Source: Alnus glutinosa
Lineage: Eukaryota; Streptophyta; Magnoliopsida; Fagales; Betulaceae
NCBI RefSeq assembly: GCF_958979055.1
Contig: NC_084886.1
Coordinates: 47,509,154 to 47,573,153 of the forward strand
Direction: 5' to 3'
DNA: 64,000 bases
Shown here piece after piece: positions 47,548-59,807 of the stretch. Both the position numbers and the translations under genes were made by a program. How positions within the stretch are numbered: position 1 is the stretch's first letter; each line of letters opens with the position of its first letter. The notes beneath the pieces were generated by a model. The model saw only the letters and a list, made by a program, of their open reading frames with translations. It was not told the origin of the DNA and did not search any database.

Positions 47548-50500
47548 CTACCTGTCTTCTATGAAGATTCTCCCTACAAAATCCCGAAACCTCTTTGAGT
47601 AGAGCTTCGGATCAACAGCTGAAATTGAAGTAGGGTCGGCTTGTAAGGATTTGTAGGCATGTTCTAACTTCTTGCTGATATCATAGTCCTGTAAAATGTC
47701 GATGATCCCAAAATATAGGACTACTTCGTAGATCTCACCGCTGCGTGAAGGGGTCAAACGGCTCATACCGCCTGAGGTATACTGATCGAAGTCACTCCTT
47801 CTGGCCATCCGCTCTGCTCTTGCAGGCATATTCGCTCCTAACCTGATCAGTGGCTTCCTGATAGAGAAAACAAATCAATTCAATTTCACTAAACCAGGTT
47901 CTTCCATATAATATACATGGAAATTCATATTTTCCAACCAAATTAAACGCATCAATATACAATTAAAATAAAAAACCAAATCTCGTCTTTGGTTAGTGAG
48001 AAACCTCTTAAATTTTACACCGCATACAAAATTTTCTCCCCGAAAAGGAATCACAGGGAAGAATAAATATATCTGTAAAGAGTCCTCATGGTAAAAAGAA
48101 AAGAAAAGAAAAGAAAAAAAAAAGCTTAATTAGAACGAATTCTATCGAATAAAATTGTTTCTACAATTGGTAATTAAGAAACAAAATGGGGACTACTGAT
48201 CACCCATGGCAACAAAAATTCCTCAACCATTCAGAAGCGAAATTATCAAGCAACACAATGAAAGAAATGTTGAATCTTATCAGTGAGAGCATAGGACCAA
48301 CCTCTTTATATGCCCTACATACAACTGTTGTCTACTGAATTACCCACAGAATTGTTGAGACAACCCCAAGTCTTTCAATGATTCAAATGAACATATTCGA
48401 ATTCAATGGAAGAAAATAATGGGCCACCATTTATACAATAAAAAATATGAGGACAAAGCTCAACCGTAATGTGCTCTGACAAGTATTTGCGACAATGTTT
48501 TCAAGTGTTAAAAATGGACCCGGAGTGACATTTACTAAAACTTATAATTGCGTATGCAATATTTAGTTTCTTTTAAGGATTATTCGACTCATTTCACAGC
48601 AACACTTTGGTGGTTAGCTCAAACTAGGAAAGAACAAGAAAACAGTTGGAAAAACATACCGGCCAGCTAAAATTCGATCCATGTTTTGTAGCTCAGCTTC
48701 AAGGAACCGACAACCACGCATAAACTTTTCATTTTGATATGAATCCTTTTTTCCTGTGAAGGGCACCCATATTCAATTCAATATTCTTATGGTCCGCACA
48801 TATATATCAACCCATGAATTATTTCTGATGGAAGGAAGATGCAATTGATTACCAGTTCGCAACAGGAAAGGTGATAAGCCCATTTTGTCACATGTATTGT
48901 CATCACGGAAATGAAGACCAACCAAAAGACTGTAGTCCATGATTCTCTCCGCTTCCAAGAACTCGCAATCTCGTTCAATTTGTCTGAGCAAGATTTCAAA
49001 CATTATGACAGATGCAAGGACCAAATGGAGATAGCTGAGTAAAACAAATTGAAGTAGGAGATACATTGGACACCAAACTTACTTGATGAGCTCCTGGAAC
49101 CAACTTCGCTCGAGGCGAAACACAAAATTAAGATCAAGGTCCTTGAGGGTTGTGGTTTCATCAATCTCACCCTCAGGCATATCTGTCGTGCGGCCATGAG
49201 AGGATCCTTTAAGGTCAAATCGCCTATGGATACGATACTCTGAGCAGAATAAATTGCCCATCACGATAAACCGGGTCTGCTTTCCAACCACATGACAAAA
49301 TCAGACGAAACAGACAAACCACTTGAAGAAAAAACAAACACATTGTTTTTTACAACACATACCTTCTGGCCACCAATCGGTTTGACACAATGCACCCCAA
49401 AGAACTTTGTCACCAGGGAATTTTCATACCGAGAAACGTGTTGGTAATAACTTGGAAGCATCCTAATAAGCACCTAAAAAAGATGACCAAACTTGAGATT
49501 CAATCTAACTGTCCCACCCCTCACATGTCTAGCTTAATTAAGAAAGTGGAGAGGACACTACGAAACAAACAATGGACACCATGCAAACAATGCTTTTGAA
49601 CTGCCTTCAAGCACTCAGGTTTAACAAGACAAAAGTCAAAGAGGGCGGCAACTAACCTTGACTTCTGATTTCTTTACTGTTTTTATCATAAATCTATCAT
49701 CCTGAGTGAGGTAAAAGAAGCTTCCACTCTTTCCCGGAGAAGAAAGCTCCCGAAGGGCATCATTCCCACAAATCGCCAGCATGTAATCAGCAGGATCTAC
49801 TTGGAATAGCTTCCTCAAACGCCTGAAAAACCACCCAGAAAAAGAATATAAATAAAATCCTCACCACCATAGCAGAAGAACATTGCACTACCAAACATTC
49901 ATATATCCTATTACATAATCCACTAAGCTCTCCAATGTGAACCGCAAAATGTAAAGATACGATTGGAATCAAGAACATAAGAAAACAAATCCAACAAATA
50001 CCTAAACACCATGGGGCAGTAATCTTTCCAGCGGAACTCTACTGACTGATGGGGCGGCGTACTCTTCGATCCCTCGGTTGGAAACCTCGTCCAGAACTTC
50101 TCCCTGGGATCGAAATCAGTCGGCTTCAGCTCACGCAATACAGACGCATGCTTTCCAACAGAGTGCCTACCACAAAAAAAAGAAAAGAAAGAAAAAAACA
50201 CAAATTAATGCCCACCTTCATTACCCCCCACAAAAACAAACATAACCAACAAGAAACCAATCAATGAAATTACCTAATCCCCAATTGAAGATTAAGCATC
50301 AAATCGTAATTCTTATGCCCCTTGGATATCGTCTGCCCGGGCTTCTTGGCCTCGCCGGTGAAACAGCACGGATTCCGCCGAAACTGCCGAAACCCGTCGC
50401 GATCGAACCCCGTCCCGTCCCGATAGAACATGGAGGCCTCCACATTGTCGACTATATCGCAGGTAATATCGCCGGCTTCTCCGTCAGATTCCCATATGCA

Positions 50501-51415
50501 AATCCTCGGAAAACTCCGGTCCGTCACGCTCCCTCTCGCGCCGTCCACCGACGACCTCTTTCGCATCGTTATAGTCAAATTTTCACCGCCCAGAAAAGCC
50601 CCATTGTTATTCTTCAAGCATTGCTCTTTGCCATGATTCGGAAGCTGAATCTTGAGGTCCTTGTTCCAGCAACCCACGTAGCAGCTCCCGTCCAGCCACT
50701 TGAACACCCCGTTCCCTTTCGGAACGCCGTTTTCCCATTCCCCGTCGTACTGATTCCCGTTGGCCCAAATCAGCACGCCCCGACCCGAAATCACGCCGTT
50801 CTTCCACTCCCCCACGTACTTGTTCCCGTTCTTCCACACGTACTGACCCTCCCCGTCTTGCAGGTTCCGCTTCCAGTACCCATCGTAGTAGTCCCCGTTG
50901 GCGTAGCGCTTCTGGCCGTACCCGTGCTTCCGATCGGAGCTCCACGCCCCGCGGTAAGTGTCCCCGTCGGATCCGATGAAGGTTCCAAAGCCCTCCATCC
51001 GACCCGACTTGAAATCCCCCTCGTAGGTCGCCCCAGAGGGCCACGAGAACTTTCCCTTTCCCGAGGCCTTCCCTCTCCGCCACTCACCCTCGTACATGCA
51101 CCCGTCCGTCCACAGGTACTTCCCCGATCCGTGCGGCGCGCTCCCAGCGAAGCTGCCCATGTAGAGATCCCCGTTCGGAAGCGCCTTCTCCACGCTCACG
51201 CTCGACCCGCACGCGCCGCCGGCAGTCAGGGCAGGCGAGTTTGTTAGCGTCGTCGGTGTCACTCTGCGCGTGCCTCCTTGGGATCGGCTACGCCCGACTC
51301 CGAGCACCAACTGGTGAGCTGGGTCGTCTGATTTCTTCTTCTTGCTGTTGGAAACGACGTCGCTGGGCTCGTCACAGAGTAGCAATGCTGTTTCGCGCAT
51401 TTTTGGGTCATTCAT
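47548..51415 (-). CDS. PIP5K: Phosphatidylinositol-4-phosphate 5-kinase with eight MORN repeats
   Basis: Eight exons on the minus strand: 50274-51415, 50002-50166, 49657-49822, 49363-49473, 49083-49276, 48853-48983, 48660-48753, 47548-47857; 770 residues, phases consistent throughout. It phosphorylates PI4P to PI(4,5)P2 at the plasma membrane. Eight MORN repeats start at residues 82, 105, 128, 151, 174, 197, 220 and 243, an exact 23-residue spacing ([62 protein letters not shown]). A linker leads to the PIPK catalytic domain from about residue 365: [47 protein letters not shown] with the K of [29 protein letters not shown], and the activation segment [20 protein letters not shown] whose KKLE keeps the Glu linked to PI4P preference. 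Closest in style to Arabidopsis type B PIP5K1-3. The gene appears intact. Confidence 0.96.
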
Positions 51416-51700
51416 ACTAACAACTAGTCACTGCATTTCGCTATCTGCGAGAGGAAGACTCGCCGGAGGCTGGAGACTGGACGTGAGCATTCACCGGAGG
51501 TTTTTCTCTCTAGAATTTTCTACTCTCCGATCTTAGAAGCGTTTCTCTCTCCAAAACTTTCTCTTTAGCGAGTGCTTTGTGTTTTGGAAAAATAGATGGG
51601 AATCCAACAAACCTACATACACATACACAAGAGGCACGGAAGATGAACGGAGAGAGAGAGAGAGAGAGAGAGTAAAGATGAGAGAGAGAATGTTTTATGT
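51416..51700 (-). promoter_or_regulatory. 5' UTR/promoter region of PIP5K
   Basis: On the coding strand the leader is rich in CT and contains (CT)n at about 51653-51672, typical of plant 5' leaders. Exact start site not visible. Confidence 0.4.
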
Positions 51701-52660
51701 GTGAGTGAAAAACCCAAAGAAATAAAAATTAAAAAAAAAAAGAGACAGAGAGAGAGAGTGGGGGGCCAGATTCATGAGCCGGCTTTGCCTAGGGAACGTT
51801 GCTACTATGCTGAGGGGAGAAGTATACGACCAGCTCGCTCAGCTTTTTTAAATTCTACGTGACTAATATACCCTCGTCTTTTTCTGTTCCCTCTTCTCCG
51901 CCGCTCTCTGGTTTCATCGTGACGTGACGGAATCGCCTAGGAATGGCTAGGGGTACTTGCACGTAATTTTCACTTATCTCATTTGCCCTTGTCTTTTTCT
52001 TAATTACAAAAGTGCTTTTTTTTCTTTTCTTTTTTTCCTTCATTCTTCTAGGTTTGCTTGTGGGGCCGCTGAGTTCTGTTCCGGTGGCCTGCCCAATGTT
52101 TGACGATCATCTAATTGTGGTTAAATTACGGTTTGGAACACAGTTTTTTAATCGGATCACTAATAAGCTTAACTAAAGTACAAATAATAGTACTTTGAAT
52201 AAATAAATAAAAAAAAAAAAAAGGTATAAATAATAGTATCATACGATTAAGGCAGTCGTTGTGTATCTGATCTTAATTATGGTGACAAATGATAATTAGA
52301 TGGTTGTTTGGTTTGCAAGCATGCAAGCGAACAAGAATCTCTCTGATTTTGTACTCCGATCTGTATTATTTTTGGTAGGTAGATAATATTCTTCAATTTT
52401 AGTTGGATGGTTCAATAATAGAAATTAGAAACCCAATCCGATCTTCCCGGATGTGGAGATTTGCAGTATTGGGATTGGATCTTGTTCCAAATATACCGTT
52501 TCCGATTAGTAAAATCATTAACGCCGTATGTTTATAAGTCATTCACTAACTAATTAAATAAAAAAAAATAACTATTTTATGCGTTTTTGATACGTATCGA
52601 TTTGTTATGGAGTGTTAATTTTTTTTGTTTGTTGACTGGCATGACTCCAATCACATGCTA
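51701..52660. other. Intergenic, no gene seen
   Basis: Unique, moderately AT-rich DNA upstream of PIP5K, with A-rich runs at 51728-51741 and 52209-52223. Confidence 0.45.
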
Positions 52661-52684
52661 ATAGTGTCATTAGATTGTTTCGTC

Positions 52685-52860
52685 AATTTGGGTTTACGAT
52701 TTCAAAATAACAATCTTGAAAACACGATTTTTAAAAGCCACACATCATTGCCTGCGATTCGAAAACGCATTATTTTTTTTTTTATGTTTTGAAATTGCAA
52801 TGTTTTAAAAACGCAGTCCCAAATTATACATTTTATTTGATTTGGTTTTAAATCGCACTT
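52685..52860. repeat. Fragment of the GCGATTT hAT-MITE family
   Basis: Contains TTTGGGTTTACGATTTCAAAAT, GCGATTCGAAAACGCA and TTTTAAATCGCACTTTTA, as in 38252-38561. Ends incomplete. Confidence 0.55.
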
Positions 52861-52870
52861 TTATATTCAA

Positions 52871-53213
52871 TGTTTTGACGTAAAATGTTTTTTGTCGGGA
52901 ATTATTTTCATCGAAATTGTTTTTCATTTTTTTTAAAAAAATGATTTTTCTGAATATATTTTTTGGTGTTTGACTCGTACGAAAAATGAGCAATCGTCGA
53001 AAACTGCAAGCGACATCCCATAGTTTGAGAATAAGAAATTCAAACTTGAAAAATTAATTACAAAATTTTAAAACAAAATCATTTTCCGAAACTAAAAAAG
53101 TTTTTTTGGTCATATTTTCAGTTTAACTATCGTTTTCAATCACACCAAACATTAAAAAAATATGAAGAAAACAAAAATACATATTTCAAACATATAATTT
53201 ACGCCAAAACAAA
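52871..53213. mobile_element. MITE-like repeat, best copy of the family also at 25001-25308
   Basis: Ends TGTTTTGACGTAAAATGTTT and, reversed, ATTTGTTTTGGCGTAAATTA. Internal TTCAAACTTGAAAAATTAATTAC and AAAATCATTTTCCGAAA match copy 1. Non-coding. Confidence 0.65.
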
Positions 53214-53801
53214 TACAACCTTTGTAAAAAAAAAAAAAGCAATGTCAAATACACGTGGGCTAGAGAAGAAACACCAACTTTTTGTAGCTGTAAATTGTAA
53301 ATGAAATGGGATAAAAATTGTAGGAATTAGGAAAGTTAGGGGGGGATGAAGAAGGTCTTGTGAAATGGTGACGTTGTGGTGCAGAGATGAATCATAAAGG
53401 CATGGACCAGAGAAAAGCTTGCGTGGCCCAATTCAAGAAGTGCGTCCTCCACGTAGACCTTATGGAAGCCAGTAATTGGATATTAGAGGCTGCAATACAG
53501 GTCGGCATCGTTTTCCATGATTCCATCTCTAGTTAGCGGGGGTTTTGTATTCATAACCTTGTCGTCCAAATGTGTGTTACTGGTCTTGTAGGTTTTTGAC
53601 GTCAACTTTATGCGCACGTTACTTGTCTATTCTAGTTTCGTCCGTGCTTCCAACATTCAAATTCTTAATATACCCTTATCGTATTATTTTGACAATAGAA
53701 TTACAAACAGAAATTAGGCTGCAATGAGTCGTATACGTTCCTCTTCGTTCATGTCATGTGGCCTTTATACCGGAGATTATTTTTACCTTTTTATTTAAAA
53801 A

Positions 53802-53925
53802 TGACACGTGTCCTTTAAATATGTGAGAAACACATATTTTTTTATTAATGCTATTAAAATAGCATATAAGAAGCACATGCTATTTAAATAACATGTGATT
53901 CTCATATGCCAAGGGACACATGTCA
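53802..53925. mobile_element. ~124-bp MITE
   Basis: Ends TGACACGTGTCC and, reversed, TGACATGTGTCC; further complementarity through TATGTGAGAA and TGCTATTTTAATAGC-like centre. Same core as 6313-6431. Confidence 0.7.
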
Positions 53926-56777
53926 ATCTTATATGTGGGTTGTAGGAAATTTCTGTCCTTTAAATAATGAGTTATTATCTTTAGCAATAAGTGGACTTTA
54001 AAATAAACTTAAAAAAAATTGTGTTAATTTAGACAGTTATTGGTTTAAAAAATAATACATATTAAAAAGGCTACATAGTATCAAATTAAGAAAATTGAGT
54101 ATATTTTTATCATGTTATTGTGCTTTATGTTGTAGAAAAACATTAAGCCAATTTTATTTTATTTTTTTAAGAAGAAGCGTCTCTTTAAAAGTGAAGAATA
54201 AACTTTTTTTTTGAGAAAAATTCTTTTTTGTTGTCTTTGTAACATGTGATATTTTTTTTTAAATATGTAATATTTTTTAAGCAGTTCGATCCGATGAATG
54301 TTCTGAATTCACACAATTATTGTAGAATTTACAATTAACCTGTAGGAAATCCTTATTTGTAATTTACTAATTATTATATTTGCACAAAAACATTGATCGT
54401 GTTGTTAATTTTAACATGCATTAAATTAAATAGATTGTTTTGAAAATGTGAGAAATTTTTTTAGTTATATCCTAGCAATTCAAATACTAAATGTAAGTTT
54501 TATAAAAATATTTTTACATTTAGTGTCCAATCTACTAATAATTAATACAGCAATTTGTAGAAACTCGGGTTCTAAATATTCGAGTAGCCAAAAGTCATTT
54601 AAAGAAAGCATCATCTTTTCATGCACTTCGATCGATTCCCACAGTATGTCCGTGAGTCATCAATTCAATTTTTATTTATTTATTTATTTTATATATATAT
54701 ATAGATATAAATTCAAAATCAATTTTACTCGGTTCAGTAACTTCAGCTTGTGACCCACCCAATTAATAAGGTCATAGCCTGGCTTGACACATGACCACCA
54801 GGGAAAGAAACAATTAATGGTGTTAATTTAGATGCACAGTTTCAACTACCCAATAATCAATATATACCTGCCAACTCATATTCTTTATAAATGAAAAAAT
54901 AATTGTACAGATTTTACTTCATATGATTCATCTCTTTATGCTTAAAAATCTTTACTTTTTTATTTTCTTTCTATTTATTATAGGCCCTCTATATTTATTT
55001 GAGTAATGTCCTACAAAGTACTATTGAAAAGGGCATATACCGAATTTCAAATGATTATATATACACACACAATACAATACGAAATATGATAATATCTCAA
55101 TGCCACCCTTTCATGTATCATTATCATTGCATCACATACTAAAAAATATGAATTGTAATGCCCCCACTATTTATTAATCGCGCGCCACAATTAACATAAT
55201 TTACATGGCGCTACTAAGTTATAATTCATACAGCAAAAATTGAATGTACTTATTTATTTATTTATTTTATTTGAAACAATAAACTCACGTTTTATATAAA
55301 CATGGTACTATTACTATTTCTTTTCTCTGTGTGTTTTTTTTTTTAGAGAAAAATGTAATCTTCTTATATGAGACAACAGGAGTTTATACCTTAGCGTCTT
55401 TAATTGCTTATTCAAGCTTTTGATTGAAAATTATAGAGACCTAATGAAGAAAAAATAATAATAGCAATAATGAGGACATAAATCAAAATATAATCCACTA
55501 ATCAATTCACATAATTTGTTATTTTCCAATCATGACTCATTGTTTTTAGGCGCTCAATAATTACTTTCACATTTTTTTTTTTATTAATTTGAGGGCTTTG
55601 AAATTTGAGTTCCCTTCGACATCCCAAGATTGATTGGGGTCGAGTACTACTTGGTCATCAATGGCACAAACTGTTATCATTTCTTAAAAAAAAAAATTAA
55701 AAAAAAAATAAAAAAAAAATAAAAAAAAATAAAAAATCACTTGATTCAACCTTTCTGTAAAGACATTGTTGTCATTTATCATCGAAGAGATATATAATAA
55801 TTCATTCATATAATACAAAGATCATTAAGGCCAGTGGGAATATTTTCTCCAAAAATATTTGTTAGTAGAGGATTTTGTTTTTTCCCCTCCATATTTAATA
55901 TATTTGGAGTTGGATGTTTATTTGTTTCATATAAGATATAATAAAGAACAGAACCGTAAACCATGAGTGCATTGATAATTTCTAATATTTTTGCTTGAGG
56001 AAAATCTTTTTCAAAATAGAATTAGAAAACATTTTATTTGAGGAATTTATTTTTCACACAAAAATTTCATACAAAACAAACAAATACAAACTTGAAGAAT
56101 TCGTGGAATTTATCCCCCCTTTTTGTGAAAGTTTATTTATTTATTTTTTTTTAAAAAAAAAAACAGAGAGAAAAGAGTTTGTTAAAAGAAGTCTACTATA
56201 TATAAAATACTAAACATTATAATCATATTAAAATGATTTTTCTACCCTTTTTTTTTTTTTTATCAATTTTATAATTTTAATGCCACAAGTAGGTACAAGA
56301 AATAGAACATAATTCTATCTTATATACTATTTTAACCATATACATATGATTTTTTAAACAACTTATATTTGGTGTACCCATACTAAAAATATAATTAGAA
56401 AATACAATGGTATAATTTTTCTATTACAATCTCAACATAAAAAAATATAAAAATAAATTATAAATATTTAAGTTGACTCAAGTATTCAGAAAATAATGTC
56501 TCCCCATTAATTGATTCATCAACAACTTTATAGGTAGAACTTCTTAAACTAATCAACCTATCGTCATCTACTTCTATTGATCATACGAGATTAACATAAA
56601 TATTTTATCAAGTTCTTTAAAAAATAAGGGAAGCAGAAGTCAAACAGTCCCTTTTACAAATCCCAATTGGACCGCTCTGGCCTGAGCTGGCTCTGCTGCG
56701 GGTCCCACTTGACCTGATGTTTTAGCTGTCCCGTGCGGGGCCCAACGAGAATGACGTTTTCGAACGCCCAGGTAGAC
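53926..56777. other. Gene-poor, very AT-rich stretch
   Basis: TTTA microsatellites (54669-54690, 55251-55270) and A runs. No gene seen. The last 140 bases (from about 56640) are more GC-rich unique sequence that continues on the far side of the next MITE. Confidence 0.5.
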
Positions 56778-56958
56778 GAGAAATGATTCCTACACTCATT
56801 TCTCACAACAGCTTCACAACAAGCTGACGTGGTTGGTAATATTTTATTATTTTTTTGTTTTGTTTTCATTTTTTTTTGTAAAAAAATAATAAAATATTAC
56901 CAGCCACGTCAGCTTGTTGTGGGGCTGTTGTGAGAAATAAGTGTAGGGATCATTTCTC
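56778..56958. mobile_element. 181-bp MITE with perfect 9-bp target duplication
   Basis: Near-perfect inverted repeats of about 75 bp starting GAGAAATGATTCCTACACT, with CAGCTTGTTGTG inside. CAGGTAGAC flanks both sides (56769-56777, 56959-56967). The long arms would form a strong hairpin. Mutator-sized target duplication; recent by its intact duplication. Confidence 0.95.
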
Positions 56959-56967
56959 CAGGTAGAC

Positions 56968-57114
56968 ATGCGACGCTGTCATCGGCCCCTTCGTCTTGCC
57001 GGTTTCAACGGACATCGTCACCCACTCCTTCCACGTGTGTCTTATACACCTGACCATTTTGTATGCCACGTCATATCGAGCGTGTCTCGAAAGGCAATAG
57101 TGCTATTTTTCAAA
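56968..57114. other. Unique spacer between two MITEs
   Basis: GC-richer unique DNA (CGACGCTGTCATCGGCCCC...). Together with 56640-56777 it looks like a relic of functional sequence split by insertion. No frame identified. Confidence 0.4.
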
Positions 57115-57297
57115 GAGAAATGATTCTTTACCACCTAAATGTACAACTTTTCACCACCTTGTCTATGTGGCAAGGTGGTCCCCCACTTTATTTTATTTTT
57201 TAAAAATAAAAAAACTCTAAAGTTAGTAGGGGACCACCTTGCCACATAGACAAGGTGGTGAAAAGTTGTATATTTAGGTGGTAGTGAATCATTACTC
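57115..57297. mobile_element. 183-bp MITE with perfect 9-bp target duplication
   Basis: Inverted repeats of about 70 bp: GAGAAATGATTCTTTACCAC at the left, complement ending GTGAATCATTACTC at the right, with CACCACCTTGTCTATGTGGC inside. TTTTTCAAA flanks both sides (57106-57114, 57298-57306). Shares terminal GAGAAATGATTC with the element at 56778-56958 but has a different body. Confidence 0.95.
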
Positions 57298-58111
57298 TTT
57301 TTCAAATCCCAGGTGCTTTCGTGCACGCGCGTCAACGCGCACTTATTACAGGTCAGCCGTTTGCTCTTTGTCTGTTATTAGCATTACTGTATTACGAGGG
57401 AAATAAAAAAATAAAAATCTTATTTTATATATTGTATGTAAAAGTTTATATAATGTCACATTATTTAAATATTTTAAATGAGATGATATTAAATTTATTA
57501 CATATCAATATGTATTATTGGCGTGGGTATTCTTTTAAATACATTTTAGACAAAAATATCAAAAGTTTTTTTCTTTTTTACATTGATGTTGGGAAAATTA
57601 TGCTATTCGAAGTCTGCTTTTTCCATCGGTAGAATTCTTACTATGGTTCGGTCCTATAATTCCATTTAACTAAAAACTGTTATAATTTTTACTTTTACAA
57701 TATATATATTTAGAAAAAATATTAACTCGGTACCAAGTTAATATGATAGAATTTTGTTGTGGTTTAATAGAGACAATGAATTATAGGCATACAATCTTAT
57801 TAAATATTATTAATAGATTGATTGGTCTTTTTTTTTTCCCCAAAGGTTCACGACTATCAGATAAATTTTTAGCTATGAAAATTATCAAAAATAAAATAAA
57901 ATCTTTACAATAAAATAGACGAGGAGTTCATTGCAAATAATTTAATTGTTTATATTGAAAGATAAATTACAGATAACTTCAATTCATAGTTGATGTAGGA
58001 CGCTCCCGATAAGCGAGTGGAAAACTGCATCCAAGTGGTGATCCCGATTGCTAGGTCATATGAATAGCAATCCTGATCGCTAAGCCATATCCGAGTAGCA
58101 ATCCTGATTAG
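57298..58111. other. Intergenic, AT-rich
   Basis: No gene seen. From about 57985 (GTTGATGTAGGACGCTCC) the sequence may belong to an LTR remnant continuing after the hAT element. Confidence 0.4.
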
Positions 58112-59170
58112 TAGGGGTGTACATGTTGATACTCGTATGGTTATTTGTGATATCCACACCCGCAACTGCAAAATGTTGGGTATTATTTTTAGATATCCGC
58201 AAATACATAATGAGCCTATTTTAAACATTTTTAAAAACAATTTTGTCCGAATTTTAGTATTTTTTGCTTGTTTTGAAAATATAATAGAATACAAAAAATA
58301 TACAGAACTGGGAAAAAAAAAGGATTATGTATACGACCTCGAAATATTCATGATAATCAATATTCACAAGAAACACCCATTATATTATTTTTTTTTATCC
58401 ATGATTCAATGAGCATATAACAATCAAGCCAAAAAAGATCACATCCCACATAAAAGAAATAAAAGAAATAAAAAAATTACAAATTCATAATATAAAAAAC
58501 ATAAATTGTTTAAATATTACACATTCATAAGTGGAATACATATAAAAATATAAAACATACACATTAGATATAAAGGGTATGCGAATAATAACCGTATATG
58601 TATACCATAAAACCGCTATCCGTATCTGCACTTACGGATAATGGTTTTTACTATCCTCATCCACATGTAGGGATAGCGAAGCGGGCGATTAACATTCATC
58701 TGCATGTACATCCCTACCTATCAGTGATTGAGATCCGAAGAGATTGCATGGATAGATCGTGAGCAACTGACACGTGATTTAATGGTAAACATTCTACAAG
58801 TGGAATCTATGAGCGCCCAACTGGAGATTTTATTTACTTTTGTATTAAAACTTTATTTCCTTTTAAGATTGTAATAATTTTATTTCCTTTCTAAGATTAT
58901 AATTTCGTATTTTACTAAGACTAGGTTTACTATTATTACAAGAAGTAAGTTTAATTTTTCTTCAAGTAATGTTTTAGTATAAATATAGGAGGTAACAACA
59001 TGTAATAAACATCCGTTGAATTATTATCAAATATGAGAATTTCTCACACATTCTGAGGAGTTTATCATCTTTTAAGCCTGCGAGCTTGTTTATCTTTTGG
59101 TTAGAAGACACATACACTTCTAATTATTGTTACAAAGTCTTCCGCTATGTCAATATTCGATACTTGATGA
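57985..59170 (+). mobile_element. Possible solo-LTR remnant, interrupted by a hAT element
   Basis: After the hAT-like insertion, 58717-59170 shows LTR-like order: TATAAATATAGG (58978-58989), AACATGTAATAAACATCCGTTGAATTATTATC-type polyadenylation context, then a TCTCACACATTCTGAGGAG leader-like stretch. Matching repeat words (GCAATCCTGAT, AGTAGCAATCC) lie before the insertion. No reverse transcriptase and no paired LTR are present, and exact ends are not determinable. Confidence 0.35.
58112..58716. mobile_element. 605-bp hAT-like non-autonomous element
   Basis: Ends TAGGGGTGTACATGTTGATA and, reversed, TAGGGATGTACATGCAGATG, with further subterminal similarity (ATATCCGCA / GCGGATAGC). The body is AT-rich and non-coding. 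Flanking octamers CTGATTAG and CCTATCAG match at only five of eight positions, so the duplication is decayed or misplaced. A fragment of the same family lies at about 41140-41300. Confidence 0.7.
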
Positions 59171-59776
59171 TTCTAGTTCTTTAAAAAAGTGTAGGCTGCA
59201 ATTTTTTGCACTTTGTTTTTCTATTTGTATTTCATTTTGTACTAGTACTTATATGTTACTTTTCTGATATATCAATATTGGCACATATAACTTACAAAAG
59301 AAAAAAAAAAATATTGGCAAATGTTTGTAAAATACTTCATTTCTATTCTGTATTGTGTTTATCATAATTTTTGTTTATGTATATATAGTAGAAATATAAT
59401 ATATAAACAGAACAAAAAAAATAAAATTATTTTATCATTTCATTTTAGTTTGGTCCCCGAAGACAAATTTCGCCACTGATAACATCCATAGTTTAGAGTT
59501 TTATTAAGGGTATGAAATTAATGAGGCTTTCATAATCTTGATTTCATGAAAAATAAGAAAGAGAGATGAGAGAGAGAGAGAGAAAAAAAAAAAGAGTTTA
59601 AAATAAATCCAACTAAGATTTTTTAGGGTACCGTTAGAAAAGAATTTAAAACATGATTAATTGATTTTGTTTAATTAATGTGTGACAGCAATATGTGTGT
59701 GAAGGTCCTAACAAATTCTTGGATCACTTCTTATTAAAGATCCTTATTTTCCTGCGAGAAAGGATAGATATTGAGG

Positions 59777-59807
<31 letters not shown>

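Noticed and set aside
50264..51247. 327-residue plus-strand open frame opposite PIP5K exon 1
   Set aside because: Pro/Val/Arg-rich translation typical of the antisense of a GC-rich coding exon; the minus-strand MORN frame is clearly the real one.
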